DNA of 64,000 bases, taken from an uncultured Erythrobacter sp. GTDB taxonomy: Bacteria; Pseudomonadota; Alphaproteobacteria; Sphingomonadales; Sphingomonadaceae. The translations under genes and the position numbers were made by a program. Shown here one piece after another: positions 17,873 to 27,725 of this stretch. The notes beneath the pieces are model-generated. The model was given only the letters and a program-made list of their open reading frames with translations. It was not told the DNA's origin and searched no databases. Every line of letters starts with the position of its first letter. Position 1 is the first letter of the stretch. The stretch spans positions 744,001-808,000 of the forward strand of contig CANLPY010000001.1 of the NCBI GenBank assembly GCA_947493165.1, read 5' to 3'.

Positions 17873-18157
17873 ATGAGCATTTCCCCCGACCAGATTGCCC
17901 CAGAGAGATTGGCTCGCGCAAAATTTCGCGCCTGGCATCGCGGCACACGCGAAGCCGACTATATGATCGGCGGCTTTTTTGATCGCTACCACATGGATTG
18001 GACTGCGTCCGATATGGAGTGGTTTGAGGATTTGCTGGCCGAAGACGATGTTGATGTGATGGCATGGGCGCTTGGCACTCAGCCAACCCCGCCGCGTTTT
18101 GAAGGCGAACTCATCGAGAAAATGAAACGGCTCGATTATGTGGACATGGGGCACTGA
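17873..18157 (+). CDS. sdhE: SdhE-type FAD assembly factor (succinate dehydrogenase assembly factor 2)
   Basis: Small protein that promotes covalent flavinylation of the SdhA subunit of succinate dehydrogenase. It has 94 residues from the ATG at 17873 (MSISPDQIAPERLARAKF). The family motif RGxxE appears as WHRGTREADYMIGGFFD near residues 21-37, followed by the acidic helix WFEDLLAEDDVDVMAWALG typical of the five-helix fold. Its place between recG and mfd agrees with other alphaproteobacteria. The downstream mfd starts 27 bp after its stop, so the two are probably co-transcribed although unrelated in function. Confidence 0.93.
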   Translation: MSISPDQIAPERLARAKFRAWHRGTREADYMIGGFFDRYHMDWTASDMEWFEDLLAEDDVDVMAWALGTQPTPPRFEGELIEKMKRLDYVDMGH

Positions 18158-18184
18158 TCGCGCAGCCCAGCGTTAAACACGAAT

Positions 18185-21100
18185 ATGCCAGATCTGTCCC
18201 GCATCCTCACGGCTAAAGCGCCGCTAACACTATCCTCGTTGGTGCGCGGCAGCCTGCCGCTGGTGCTGAGCGATCTTGCCAGGGCAGCAAAGCAGCGCGC
18301 GGTGTTTATTGCGCCCGATGATGCGGCGATGCGCAGCGTGAGTGAAGCGGCGCATTTCTTTGCGCCCGAAATTGAAGTGATAGAATTTCCCGCATGGGAT
18401 TGCCTACCTTATGACCGCGCGAGCCCAGCGCTGTCGGTTAGTGCAAAGCGATTGGTTGCGCTCCACGCCTTGCAGAACCCGGCGGGCGGTTCGCAATTGC
18501 TGGTCACTACGGTCAACGCCGTTCTGCAGCGTGTGCTCACCCCGTTTCGCGTGCGAGAGAGCGTGCGAGAGTTCAAACCCGGTACCACCATCGGGCACGA
18601 AAGTTTGGCTGCGCTGCTAACCCGGCAGGGGTATTCGCGCACAGACACTGTGGTCGATCACGGCGAGTTTGCGGTGCGCGGCTCCATCGTCGATATCTTC
18701 CCCTCCTCGCTCGACCAGGGCCTGAGGCTCGATTTCTTTGGCGATGAGTTGGAGAGCTTGCGGCTCTTCGATCCGGGCACACAGCGGTCCACGGGCACTC
18801 TGAAATCCCACCTGCTGCTACCCGCATCTGAGGCCTTGCTGGACGAAGATAGCATCACGCGGTTCCGTGGGCGCTACCGCGAAATGTTCGGGGCGGCCGC
18901 CACGCAAGACCCGCTGTATGAAGCGGTAAGCGATGGCCGCCGGCTTGCGGGCATGGAACATTGGATGCCGCTGTTTGAAGAGCGGCTGGATACGCTGTTC
19001 GATCACCTGAGCGATGATGATCTGGTGGTGATCGACAATGGCGCGATCGGCGCGGCGGCAGAGCGGCTGAAAGACATCAACGATTACCACGATCAGCGTG
19101 TGCGATCCGCTGGCGAAGCGGCAGGCAGCTATCGTCCGCTAGCAAGCGATGCGCTGTATCTGTCCAAGCAAGAATTTGACGAGGGCCTTGCCGCTGCGCC
19201 CGCCCACCGTAGCCAGATTTTCGCCGCACCCGATAGCGATGCGAACCAGGACTTCGGCTTCACCTCAGCTCGTGATTTCGCGCCCGAACGCGCGCGCGGT
19301 GCCAATGTCTATGAGGAAGCGGCCAAACATTTCGCCGCGCTAGCCAAATCAGGCAAGCGCGCTTTGTTCGCCGCCTATTCCACCGGCAGCCGTTCACGCA
19401 TCAGCTCAATCCTGTCCGAAGCAGGCGTCAAAACTGAGATCGCCAACAGCTGGCAAGAGGCGCTGGGCGCATCCAAAAAAGCTGATGTTGTGGCAATGGT
19501 CCTGCCGCTCGACACCGGGTTTGCCAGCGACGAATTGGAAGTCCTGACAGAGCAGGATGTGCTGGGTGACAGGCTGGTACGGCGCAAGAAGAAGCGCAAG
19601 GATTCCGACGCCTTCCTCGCTGAACTTCAGGCTCTGGCGCGCGGCGATCTGGTGGTTCACGTTGAACACGGCATCGGCAAATATCTTGGCCTTGACCCAA
19701 TTGCTGTGGGCAAAAGCAAGCACGACTGTGTCGCGCTGGAATATCGCGGCGGCGACAAGCTTTTCATCCCGGTTGAGAACATTGACGTGCTCTCTCGCTA
19801 TGGCTCGTCTGAAGATGCGGTCATGCTTGACCGGCTGGGCGGAGAGGCGTGGCAGCGGCGCCGCTCTCAACTCAAAGAACGCATTCGCGAAATCGCGGGC
19901 CAGCTGATGAAAGTGGCCGCCGAACGCGCGCTTAAAAAAGCCCCAGCGCTTGCCGCTGATGAAGCAAGCTATAACCAATTTGTTGACCGCTTCCCATGGG
20001 AAGAAACCGATGATCAGGACGCTGCCATCGCAGATGTCTTACGCGATCTGGAAAGCGGCAAGCCGATGGACCGGCTGGTCTGCGGCGATGTTGGCTTTGG
20101 TAAAACAGAGGTCGCCCTACGCGCCGCTTTCGTCGCGGCCATGAACGGGCAGCAAGTTGCTGTCGTCGCGCCCACCACTTTGCTCGCGCGCCAGCACTTC
20201 ACCAATTTTTCCGAGCGGTTTGCAGGTTTCCCGCTGAAGGTTGGCCGCCTTTCTCGCTTGGTTTCGTCCAAGGAAATGTCAGAGACGCGCGAAGGACTTG
20301 AAAGCGGCGATATCGACATCGTCATTGGCACGCATGCGATCCTTTCCAAATCGACCAATTTCAAGAATTTAGGCCTTGTCATCGTCGATGAGGAACAGCG
20401 TTTTGGCGTGACCCACAAGGAAAAACTCAAGCAGCTGCGCAGCGATGTGCATATGCTCACGCTAACAGCAACGCCAATCCCGCGCACGCTGCAAATGGCG
20501 ATGACGGGCCTGCGCGAGCTTTCCACCATTCAGACCCCGCCGGTCGACCGGCTAGCGGTGCGCACTTACGTGATGGAATGGGACGACATGGTGATGCGCG
20601 AGGCGCTGCTGCGCGAGCATCATCGCGGCGGGCAGAGTTTCATCGTTGTGCCGCGCATTTCGGACATGGCCGACATGGAAGAATGGCTCGCGGAAAACGT
20701 ACCAGAGGTGAAAGTCATCGCCGCGCACGGCCAGATGGGTGCGGGCGAAATTGAAGAGCGCATGAGCGCATTTTACGAAGGCAAGTACGAAATTCTGCTC
20801 TCCACCACTATCGTGGAAAGCGGGCTGGATTTGCCGAGCGCCAACACGATTATCATCCACCGCGCTGACCGGTTCGGATTGGCGCAGCTTTACCAACTTC
20901 GCGGGCGCGTAGGCCGCGCGAAATTGCGCGCCTACGCCTATCTCACCTATGAGAAAGACGTCCAGCTTTCCGAAATCGCAGAGAAGCGCCTGAAAGTGCT
21001 GAGCGATCTCGACAGCCTTGGCGCGGGCTTCCAACTCGCCAGCCACGATCTCGACATTCGCGGTGCGGGCAATCTGCTGGGTGATGAGCAATCGGGCCAT

Positions 21101-21682
21101 ATTCGCGAGGTCGGGTTCGAGCTTTACCAATCGATGCTCGAAGACGCGATCCTCGCCGCAAAAGCGGGCGCGATGGGGCTGGAGCCGAGCCGCGACACAG
21201 TTTCACCGCAGATCACGGTTGATGCGCCGATTATGATTCCAGAGGATTATGTGCCCGATCTGGCCGTGCGCATGGCGCTCTATCGCCGACTCAACCAGGC
21301 GCAGGACAAGGCCGAGATAGAGAGCATGGCGGCGGAAATGATCGACCGCTTTGGCGATCTGCCCGATGCGACCAAGAACCTGATCCGCCTGATCGAGATC
21401 AAGCATCAGGCGATCGAGGCGAACATCGCCAAGATTGATGTGGGCGCGCGCGGCACGCTCGTCACCTTCCACAATGATGACTTTCCCGACGGTCCGGGCC
21501 TGATCGCCTATGTTGATAGGCTGAATCAGGGGACTCAGGGGACCGCGAAACTGCGCCCCGATATGAAGCTGGTGATCAACCGCGCGTGGGGTGATCCGCA
21601 GAGCCGCCTCAATGGCCTGTTCCAGCTGACCAAGGGTTTGAGCGGAATTGCGCGCAAGGCGAAGAAGCGCGAGGCGGCTTGA
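18185..21682 (+). CDS. mfd: transcription-repair coupling factor Mfd
   Basis: DNA translocase that removes RNA polymerase stalled at lesions and recruits UvrA. The 1165-residue length matches the family. In order: UvrB-homology region (about residues 10-350, with FPAWDCLPYDRASP and VRGSIVDIFP), the RNA-polymerase-interaction domain (LVVHVEHGIGKYLGLDPI, about residue 490), the RecG-like motor with Walker A VCGDVGFGKTEVALRAAF and DEEQ box IVDEEQRFGVTHKEKL, the SAT motif TLTATPIPRTLQ, QLRGRVGRAK, and the C-terminal TRCF domain (about 1020-1130). It is downstream of sdhE. A stable 10-bp hairpin with a short T run lies 48 bp after the stop. Confidence 0.97.
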   Translation: MPDLSRILTAKAPLTLSSLVRGSLPLVLSDLARAAKQRAVFIAPDDAAMRSVSEAAHFFAPEIEVIEFPAWDCLPYDRASPALSVSAKRLVALHALQNPAGGSQLLVTTVNAVLQRVLTPFRVRESVREFKPGTTIGHESLAALLTRQGYSRTDTVVDHGEFAVRGSIVDIFPSSLDQGLRLDFFGDELESLRLFDPGTQRSTGTLKSHLLLPASEALLDEDSITRFRGRYREMFGAAATQDPLYEAVSDGRRLAGMEHWMPLFEERLDTLFDHLSDDDLVVIDNGAIGAAAERLKDINDYHDQRVRSAGEAAGSYRPLASDALYLSKQEFDEGLAAAPAHRSQIFAAPDSDANQDFGFTSARDFAPERARGANVYEEAAKHFAALAKSGKRALFAAYSTGSRSRISSILSEAGVKTEIANSWQEALGASKKADVVAMVLPLDTGFASDELEVLTEQDVLGDRLVRRKKKRKDSDAFLAELQALARGDLVVHVEHGIGKYLGLDPIAVGKSKHDCVALEYRGGDKLFIPVENIDVLSRYGSSEDAVMLDRLGGEAWQRRRSQLKERIREIAGQLMKVAAERALKKAPALAADEASYNQFVDRFPWEETDDQDAAIADVLRDLESGKPMDRLVCGDVGFGKTEVALRAAFVAAMNGQQVAVVAPTTLLARQHFTNFSERFAGFPLKVGRLSRLVSSKEMSETREGLESGDIDIVIGTHAILSKSTNFKNLGLVIVDEEQRFGVTHKEKLKQLRSDVHMLTLTATPIPRTLQMAMTGLRELSTIQTPPVDRLAVRTYVMEWDDMVMREALLREHHRGGQSFIVVPRISDMADMEEWLAENVPEVKVIAAHGQMGAGEIEERMSAFYEGKYEILLSTTIVESGLDLPSANTIIIHRADRFGLAQLYQLRGRVGRAKLRAYAYLTYEKDVQLSEIAEKRLKVLSDLDSLGAGFQLASHDLDIRGAGNLLGDEQSGHIREVGFELYQSMLEDAILAAKAGAMGLEPSRDTVSPQITVDAPIMIPEDYVPDLAVRMALYRRLNQAQDKAEIESMAAEMIDRFGDLPDATKNLIRLIEIKHQAIEANIAKIDVGARGTLVTFHNDDFPDGPGLIAYVDRLNQGTQGTAKLRPDMKLVINRAWGDPQSRLNGLFQLTKGLSGIARKAKKREAA

Positions 21683-21730
21683 GAAGCACCATTCGTCGTG
21701 AGAAGGTCGAGAAGCCGCAGGCTGAATGAC

Positions 21731-21764
21731 CGTCTCGAAGGGCGGATGCTTCGAGACGCCTTTT
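21731..21764 (+). repeat. palindromic repeat / likely mfd terminator
   Basis: Perfect 10-bp arms CGTCTCGAAG (21731-21740) and CTTCGAGACG (21749-21758) around an 8-base loop, followed by CCTTTT. It sits in the 122-bp gap between convergent mfd and the EAL gene. The wording is like the palindromic repeats scattered between genes in sphingomonads, here possibly used as a terminator. Confidence 0.6.
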
Positions 21765-21804
21765 GACTAGGCTCAACGGCTCCTCAGCATAAACGGTCTT
21801 GGAT

Positions 21805-22623
21805 TTACCGCCGCGCGGCCCTCGCCACGCCCAGCATCTTCTCGCTCGGCATCGGTTCAGCCTGCAAGAAGCCCTGCCAGTAATCGCAGCCTTCGCTGAT
21901 CACGCTCGCGCGCTGGATCTCGCTCTCGATCCCCTCGGCGATGACCTTCAGGCCGAGCGCATGGCCAAGCTCAACAATAGCCCGGAACACCGCCAGATCG
22001 CGGGTGTCCCCCGGCACGCCCTCAACCATCACCTTGTCGAGCTTGAGCGCATCGAGCGGCAGCTCTTTCAAATAGCGAAAATTGCAAAAGCCCGCGCCAA
22101 AATCATCCAGCGCCGTTTTAAAGCCGAGCGCGCGCAAGGCGCTCAATGCCTCAGCCGCTTGGCGCAAATTGCGCAGCAGCACATCCTCGGTAATCTCCAA
22201 CATCAGCCGCTGCGGCGCAATCTCGCTCTTCCCGATCAGCTCGGCAAAATCCGCCGCAAACCGCGCATCGCCCAATTCCTCCGGCGTGATGTTGAGCGAT
22301 AGCTGCAATTCGACCGGCCATTCGCGCGCATCCTCCAGCGCGCGGGCCACCACATGGCGCGACAGTGGCGCAACCAGCGCAGCCCGCTCCGCAATCGCAA
22401 ACAGATCGCGCGCGCCGATCTCTCCCAGGGTCGGATGCCGCCAACGGGCCAGAGCCTCTGCGCCCACAACTTGCCCCGTCGCACAAGAAAATTGCGGCTG
22501 AAACAGAACCTCGATTTCGCGCCGGTCGAGTGCGCTGAGCAGATCTGCATCGAGCGCCTCGGGCTTCACACCGGGAAAACCGCCGCGTGTGCCTTTGCGC
22601 AAGGAAGAGGGGGTCGAATCCAT
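21805..22623 (-). CDS. EAL-domain cyclic-di-GMP phosphodiesterase
   Basis: Single-domain EAL protein of 272 residues from the ATG at 22623, with no sensor domain, HAMP or membrane segment. The residues needed for metal binding and hydrolysis of c-di-GMP are visible: EAL in GAEALARW (Glu56), Asn in LSLNITPEE, Glu in LEITEDVLL, the paired Asp in ALDDFGAGF, Lys in LKLDKVMVEG, Glu in IAEGIESE and Gln in YWQGFLQAEPM. It is therefore predicted to be active rather than degenerate. It is divergent from nadK across 135 bp and convergent with mfd. Control must come from partner proteins or expression. Confidence 0.92.
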   Translation of the reverse strand: MDSTPSSLRKGTRGGFPGVKPEALDADLLSALDRREIEVLFQPQFSCATGQVVGAEALARWRHPTLGEIGARDLFAIAERAALVAPLSRHVVARALEDAREWPVELQLSLNITPEELGDARFAADFAELIGKSEIAPQRLMLEITEDVLLRNLRQAAEALSALRALGFKTALDDFGAGFCNFRYLKELPLDALKLDKVMVEGVPGDTRDLAVFRAIVELGHALGLKVIAEGIESEIQRASVISEGCDYWQGFLQAEPMPSEKMLGVARAARR

Positions 22624-22758
22624 TGCCAAGGCCCTAACCTAGCGGATCAGGAATGCCCGCGCCAATTGCAATCTGACCGAATTTGGAACATCAGCATTTA
22701 CCGCTATAGCAAAGCTGTGGAAACTTCCGCTGACGCGCGCCAGATTAAGGATAGGATT

Positions 22759-23547
22759 TTGCCCAAAAGACACGATTTTCAACGTGTTGCACTGCTAGCC
22801 TCGGAAACGGAACGCGCGCAGAAGGCCTATAACGCCCTCAAAGACCAGCACGATTGGTCACCGATTGAAACCGCCGATGTGGCGGTTGTTCTGGGAGGTG
22901 ACGGATTTATGCTGCAAACTTTGCACGCTATGATTGATGCCGGGCGGATTATTCCCGCCTATGGGATGAACCTGGGCACGGTCGGGTTCATGATGAACAA
23001 ATACCGCGATGGCAGCAATGTGCTGCGCCGGGTTGAGCGCGCGCGGCCCTTCACAATTGCCCCGCTGCGCATGGATGCGGTGACGCAAAGCGGCGCTGAG
23101 CATACGTTTCTCGCCATTAACGAGGTGTCGCTGCTGCGTGAGATGCGTCAGACCGCGAAAATAGAAGTCAGCGTGAATGGCCGCGTGCGGATAAAGCAGC
23201 TGGTGTGTGACGGCGTGCTGCTATCCACCCCTGCAGGATCGACCGCGTATAACCTTTCTGCCAATGGCCCGATCCTGCCGCTGGGCAGCGAGCTGCTCGC
23301 CCTCACCCCGATCAGCCCATTTCGCCCGCGTCGCTGGAACGGCGCTATCTTGCCCGATCATCTGCCGGTGAAGTTCCGCATCTTGGAATCGCAAAAACGC
23401 CCAGTATCGGCGGTGGCTGATCAGCGGGAATTGCGCGATATTGCAGAAGTTTCGCTGACGGTTGATCGCGATACAGAGCTGACTTTGCTGTTTGATCCAG
23501 GCCATTCGCTGGATGAGCGGATCGTGGCGGAGCAGTTTGCGCTTTAG
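22759..23547 (+). CDS. nadK: NAD kinase (TTG start)
   Basis: Phosphorylates NAD to NADP. The conserved core begins FQRVALLASETERAQKAY and includes the substrate/ATP motif VVLGGDGFMLQTLH (GGDG at residues 46-49), GMNLGTVGFMMN, INEVSLLR, and STPAGSTAYNLSANGPI. No ATG lies near the conserved start. I chose TTG at 22759 because AAGGATAGG ends 4 bases before it and the product (262 residues) has the usual family length; a GTG at 22717 is the alternative. It is divergent from the EAL gene. The segment after its stop is a non-coding hairpin array. Confidence 0.92.
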   Translation: MPKRHDFQRVALLASETERAQKAYNALKDQHDWSPIETADVAVVLGGDGFMLQTLHAMIDAGRIIPAYGMNLGTVGFMMNKYRDGSNVLRRVERARPFTIAPLRMDAVTQSGAEHTFLAINEVSLLREMRQTAKIEVSVNGRVRIKQLVCDGVLLSTPAGSTAYNLSANGPILPLGSELLALTPISPFRPRRWNGAILPDHLPVKFRILESQKRPVSAVADQRELRDIAEVSLTVDRDTELTLLFDPGHSLDERIVAEQFAL

Positions 23548-23915
23548 ATCTGCGCAAGCGCATCGGCGCTCGCTAACTCCTCGGGCTTTTTTATTTTGGC
23601 CCTCAAGCGCCGGGCGGCGGACATCCATCCGCCTTGGCTTCCCTCGCATAGGCTCGGACGGCCATTCGGCCTTGCGAGGCCTGCGGCCTCGAGCCATTCC
23701 AAGCCATCGGCTTGGTCGCGGAGCACGGTTGGCGTCCAGCCGACCGCAAGGGGCTTGTCCCCGCCCGCAACGATGCGACCTTTAGGTCGCGTGAGCGAGG
23801 ACACTGCATGTCGGATGACATGCACAAACAAAGTTTCCCAAAACCCTCTTGCCAAGTTTCGCGCGCAGCCATATAGGCTCGCCTCCGCTTCCCTTGATAC
23901 CGCTTGGGAAGCTGC
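23548..23915. repeat. hairpin-array element between nadK and tRNA-Asn (368 bp without a convincing gene)
   Basis: Between 23616 and 23824 I find eight successive inverted repeats with short loops. They are 23616-23633 (6 bp), 23660-23671 (4 bp, inside a 7-bp outer stem 23642-23648/23673-23679), 23675-23691 (7 bp), 23699-23715 (7 bp), 23726-23746 (8 bp with one G-T), 23750-23762 (4 bp), 23775-23790 (6-7 bp) and 23805-23824 (8 bp). Several frames are open on both strands, but none shows a family or a good start. 23641-23672 recurs at 4097-4128. I read this as a structured repeat element, possibly transcribed with nadK. Confidence 0.7.
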
Positions 23916-23990
23916 TCCCCGATAGCTCAGCGGTAGAGTAGGTGACTGTTAATCACTTGGTCGTTGGTTCGAATCCAACTCGGGGAGCCA
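23916..23990 (+). tRNA. tRNA-Asn (GTT)
   Basis: Acceptor TCCCCGA pairs with TCGGGGA. The D arm is GCTC..GAGT, the anticodon arm GTGACTGTTAATCAC has anticodon GTT, and the T arm is GTTGGTTCGAATCCAAC. The discriminator is G and CCA is encoded. Total 75 nt. Confidence 0.97.
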
Positions 23991-24020
23991 TTTCATCACA
24001 GCAATGCAGTCATGCTGGCC

Positions 24021-24779
24021 TTAAAGGCCGACCAACAACCGCGCGCCCACCACCATAACCAGCGCGGCTGTCAGCCATCTGATCCAGCGCCCGGGCAGCA
24101 ATCTCACCGCCATTAGGCTGCCGATTTGTCCGCCGATGGCGACCGCGAGGAGCAGCGGCAGGCTATACGTCATAGCCCCGGCGAAGGCCGCTGGGCCTTG
24201 CTTCAGCAATTGCCCGACGAGCCCGAATAGCGAATTTACCAGAATGAAGAAGCTTGCCGTGGCGGCAATGGCGCGCGCGTCTTTCCATCGTGTTAGGTGC
24301 AGCAGCGGCGCTAGGAATATCCCGCCGCCGATTCCGACCAATCCCGCCAAATAGCCAAGAGGAGCCGCAGCAATCGGCACAAACCTTGCGAACCGCGCCG
24401 GTTCTCCAACGCGCCCCTCCCCAACAACCGGGATCAGCATCGTCACGCCGGTCAGCACTAGGCTCGCGCCCAGCAGCAGCATAAATGCGTCCCGGCCAAT
24501 CGGGGTCAATCCGCCAAGCAATGCGGCAGGTGCGGCCAGCGCTGTCACCACAATCGCGCCGCGCCACGGCGTTACGTTTGCGCGCGCAAATCGCAAGCTC
24601 CCGCCCGCAACAACCACGATGTTGCAAGCAAGCGCGACCAGCGGCAGCAGCCGGTAATCAAGACCTGAGATCGCCAGCAGCGCGGCATAGGTTGACCCGC
24701 CGCCAAACCCAACGCTGGCATAAAGCAGCGCTGTGAGCAGGAATGCCGCCGCGAGCAGCGCGGGAACCGCACCGATCAC
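24021..24779 (-). CDS. TauE/SafE family (UPF0721) membrane permease
   Basis: Predicted inner-membrane transporter of 252 residues with about eight hydrophobic helices in two homologous halves, each marked by a glycine-rich loop: ASVGFGGGSTYAALL near residue 25 and GLVGIGGGIFLAPLL near residue 150. This is the repeat signature of the TauE/SafE family, members of which export sulfite or small organic anions. The substrate cannot be inferred from sequence. It is downstream of secA on the same strand with a 30-bp gap, but there is no obvious functional link. The ATG start at 24779 gives a hydrophobic N-terminus, as usual in the family. Confidence 0.9.
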   Translation of the reverse strand: MIGAVPALLAAAFLLTALLYASVGFGGGSTYAALLAISGLDYRLLPLVALACNIVVVAGGSLRFARANVTPWRGAIVVTALAAPAALLGGLTPIGRDAFMLLLGASLVLTGVTMLIPVVGEGRVGEPARFARFVPIAAAPLGYLAGLVGIGGGIFLAPLLHLTRWKDARAIAATASFFILVNSLFGLVGQLLKQGPAAFAGAMTYSLPLLLAVAIGGQIGSLMAVRLLPGRWIRWLTAALVMVVGARLLVGL

Positions 24780-24809
24780 GTCAGCCTATCCCGCCCCGCA
24801 ATAACGCAT

Positions 24810-27584
24810 TTACGCGATGGTCGGTTTCGATGCGGCTGCGCCGTGGCAATGCTTATACTTATTGCCTGATCCGCATGGGCATTGTGCGTTCCGACTGACA
24901 TTGAGGTTGGCATAAGGGTTGTCTGTATTGGATCCGCCCGGCCCTGATGCTGCGCGCGGCGATCCGGCCAGAGAGCCGAACATTTCAGGCCGCTCCGCTG
25001 ATCCATCGCCATCATTTGAATTGTCGAGGCCGGTCAGCGGATCGATATGTCCGGTCAGGAAGTCTGGCAGATCAGGTAGCGCATCCGATGCTGGTTCTGG
25101 AGGAGCCATGCGCAGTTCAGAACGATAGAGGATCTTCGACACTTCCTCACGCAAGGTATCCAGCATGGTTTCAAAAAGGCCGAACGCTTCCTGCTTATAT
25201 TCGTTGATCGGCTGCTTTTGCGCGATACCGCGCATCCAGATCACCTGACGCAGCGCATCAAGCGTGGCGAGGTGTTCTTTCCAGTGATAATCGAGCTGGC
25301 GCAGCAGCACGTCTTTCTCAACGATCCGCCAAGTGCTGCCTTCCGTCTGCGCCATCTTCGCGTCCATCGCTTCATCTGTGATCGTACGAATGCGCTCTTC
25401 GATGATCTCTGGCTCAACCTGCTCTTCTTCCATCCACTCTTCAAGCGGCGGTGCGATGCCAAACACTTCGTCCAGCTTTTCTTTGAGACCGTCGATATCC
25501 CATTGTTCTGGATAGGAACCGGGAGGGCAAGCAGTTCCGACCAGCGCGTTGACGGTATCGTGGCGCATATCCACCACAACATCATCGACCGCTTCAGAAT
25601 CCATGATTTCAGAACGCTGATCGTAAATGACTTTGCGCTGATCATTCATCACATCATCATACTGAACAACCTGTTTGCGAACTTCGTAATTGCGCGCTTC
25701 AACCTTTTTCTGAGCGGTCTCAATCGCTTTTGACAGCCATTTTGAACCGATTGCTTCTCCATCTTCGAGGTTAGAGTTCATCATCTTGGAAAACAGCGTG
25801 TCTGGGCCAAAAATGCGCAGCAAATCGTCTTCAAGGCACAAGTAAAAGCGTGAAAGACCCGGGTCACCTTGGCGGCCAGAGCGGCCGCGCAGCTGGTTAT
25901 CAATCCGGCGGCTTTCGTGGCGCTCCGTGCCAAGCACGAACAAGCCGCCCGCCTCTAGGACTTTTGCTTTTTCCGCTTCCACTTCGGCGGTGATCCGGGC
26001 GACTTCTGCCTCACGCTTGGGATCATCCTCAGCCAAGTCAGCAAGCTCATCATTGATCCGGTATTCAAGGTTGCCGCCCAGCTGGATGTCCGTCCCGCGG
26101 CCAGCCATGTTGGTGGCGATGGTGACAACGCCAAGGCGGCCCGCCTGCGCCACAATATGCGCCTCACGTTCATGCTGGCGCGCGTTGAGAACCTCGTGCT
26201 TCACGCCTTCCTCATCAAGGAACTTGCTGAGCAATTCAGACTTTTCGATGGACACCGTGCCAACCAGAACCGGCTGACCGATTTCGGCTTTTTCCGCGAT
26301 CGCTTTTGCAATCGCTTGGAATTTGTCCATCGTGTTCTTGTAGAATTCGTCCTCTTCGTCGATCCGCTGGATCGGAACATTGGTCGGAATCTCGACCGTG
26401 TTCATCTTGTATATGTCCCAGAATTCTGCCGCTTCGGTTGCGGCCGTACCGGTCATGCCGGAAAGTTTAGGGTACATGCGGAAATAGTTCTGGAATGTGA
26501 TTGAAGCCATGGTCTGATTCTCAGGCTCAATCTTCACGCCTTCCTTCGCCTCGGCTGCTTGGTGCAGACCGTTGGACCAGCGGCGTCCGTCCATCATCCG
26601 GCCGGTAAACTCATCAATGATCACAACCTTATCGTCTTTGACGATGTAGTCGGTATCGCGCTTGAACATGTGGACGGCTTTCAGCGCCTGATCCAAATGG
26701 TGGACGACCTGCGTGTTCTCAACGTCGTAGAGATTGTCCGTTTCCAGCAGCTCTTTTTCAATCAGCAGCTGCTCAACCTGATCCAGGCCATCTTCGGTAA
26801 GCTGGATTTGCTTGGTCTTTTCGTCCTTCTCATACCAGTCTTCGGGAATTTCCTTCACGACTGCATCCAGCGCGACATAGAGGTCAGACTTGTCCTCTGT
26901 CGGGCCAGAGATTATCAGCGGCGTACGCGCTTCATCGATCAGAATGGAGTCGACCTCATCAACGATGCCGAAATTGAACGGGCGCTGCACCATTTGGCTG
27001 CGCTCATGCTTCATATTGTCGCGCAGATAGTCAAAGCCGAATTCGTTGTTCGTGCCGTAAGTGATGTCTGCGTTATACGCATCGCGGCGATCGTATTCAT
27101 CAATGTTGGGCACAATCACGCCAACGCTGAGGCCCAGCCAATTGTAAAGCTGGCCCATCCATTCGGCATCGCGCGTGGCAAGGTAATCATTGACGGTCAC
27201 AACGTGTACGCCCTTACCCTCAATCGCGTTGAGATACGTCGCAAGGGTCGCCATCAGCGTCTTACCCTCACCCGTCCGCATCTCTGCGATTTCGCCGCGG
27301 TGGAGGACAATGCCGCCGATCATTTGCACATCAAAGTGGCGCATACCGAACACGCGAACAGAGGCTTCACGCACGGTGGCAAAGGCTTCTGGCAGGATTT
27401 CATCCAGCGTCGCGCCATTATCCAGCTGCTCACGGAACTTGTCCGTTTGCGCTTTCAATTCATCATCAGAAAGCGCCTGAATTTGTTCTTCGAGCGCGTT
27501 GATTTGGTTCACCACCTTGCCGACCGATTTAACGTAACGGTCGTTGGAGGAGCCGAACAGAGATTTGGCGATTGCGTTAAACAT
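24810..27584 (-). CDS. secA: preprotein translocase ATPase SecA
   Basis: Motor of the Sec export pathway, pushing unfolded preproteins through SecYEG. It has 924 residues from the ATG at 27584 ([20 protein letters not shown]); codons further upstream are not conserved. Walker A is MRTGEGKTL (residues 102-110). The DEAD-type Walker B is [17 protein letters not shown], the preprotein cross-linking domain follows at about residues 230-370, and the second nucleotide fold has [14 protein letters not shown] and [17 protein letters not shown]. The C-terminal zinc motif [14 protein letters not shown], which binds SecB, is intact. Transcribed toward the permease gene; the small secreted protein gene lies upstream on the same strand. 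Confidence 0.97.
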   Translation of the reverse strand: MFNAIAKSLFGSSNDRYVKSVGKVVNQINALEEQIQALSDDELKAQTDKFREQLDNGATLDEILPEAFATVREASVRVFGMRHFDVQMIGGIVLHRGEIAEMRTGEGKTLMATLATYLNAIEGKGVHVVTVNDYLATRDAEWMGQLYNWLGLSVGVIVPNIDEYDRRDAYNADITYGTNNEFGFDYLRDNMKHERSQMVQRPFNFGIVDEVDSILIDEARTPLIISGPTEDKSDLYVALDAVVKEIPEDWYEKDEKTKQIQLTEDGLDQVEQLLIEKELLETDNLYDVENTQVVHHLDQALKAVHMFKRDTDYIVKDDKVVIIDEFTGRMMDGRRWSNGLHQAAEAKEGVKIEPENQTMASITFQNYFRMYPKLSGMTGTAATEAAEFWDIYKMNTVEIPTNVPIQRIDEEDEFYKNTMDKFQAIAKAIAEKAEIGQPVLVGTVSIEKSELLSKFLDEEGVKHEVLNARQHEREAHIVAQAGRLGVVTIATNMAGRGTDIQLGGNLEYRINDELADLAEDDPKREAEVARITAEVEAEKAKVLEAGGLFVLGTERHESRRIDNQLRGRSGRQGDPGLSRFYLCLEDDLLRIFGPDTLFSKMMNSNLEDGEAIGSKWLSKAIETAQKKVEARNYEVRKQVVQYDDVMNDQRKVIYDQRSEIMDSEAVDDVVVDMRHDTVNALVGTACPPGSYPEQWDIDGLKEKLDEVFGIAPPLEEWMEEEQVEPEIIEERIRTITDEAMDAKMAQTEGSTWRIVEKDVLLRQLDYHWKEHLATLDALRQVIWMRGIAQKQPINEYKQEAFGLFETMLDTLREEVSKILYRSELRMAPPEPASDALPDLPDFLTGHIDPLTGLDNSNDGDGSAERPEMFGSLAGSPRAASGPGGSNTDNPYANLNVSRNAQCPCGSGNKYKHCHGAAASKPTIA

Positions 27585-27725
27585 GGGAGAAGAAACCTGT
27601 TTGAAATGTCCGCTGTGCAGCGCACCGGATGGATGCGTTTGGCGGATCAGAAGAATGAAAGGTTGGCTGCTTACGCGCAAATTCGCGCCGCCAGCAGTAA
27701 GGCGTACGGCAAAGGCTAACGCGCG

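Noticed and set aside
17816..18154. N-terminal extension of recG by 113 codons
   Set aside because: The extension runs through the sdhE promoter and coding region in reverse; the conserved RecG start is at 17815.
23544..23872. Open frames of about 90-104 codons on the minus strand across the hairpin array
   Set aside because: They lie in different frames of the same GC-rich palindromic DNA, contain the hairpin arms as apparent codons, and show no domain, signal peptide or good ribosome site.
23916..24020. Genomic island inserted at tRNA-Asn
   Set aside because: The tRNA is intact, no integrase or duplicated tRNA end is visible, and downstream genes are ordinary.
26559..27719. Long plus-strand open frame (386 codons) opposite secA
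   Set aside because: It lies wholly within the complement of secA, whose motifs are complete; the translation has no recognisable family and is a shadow.
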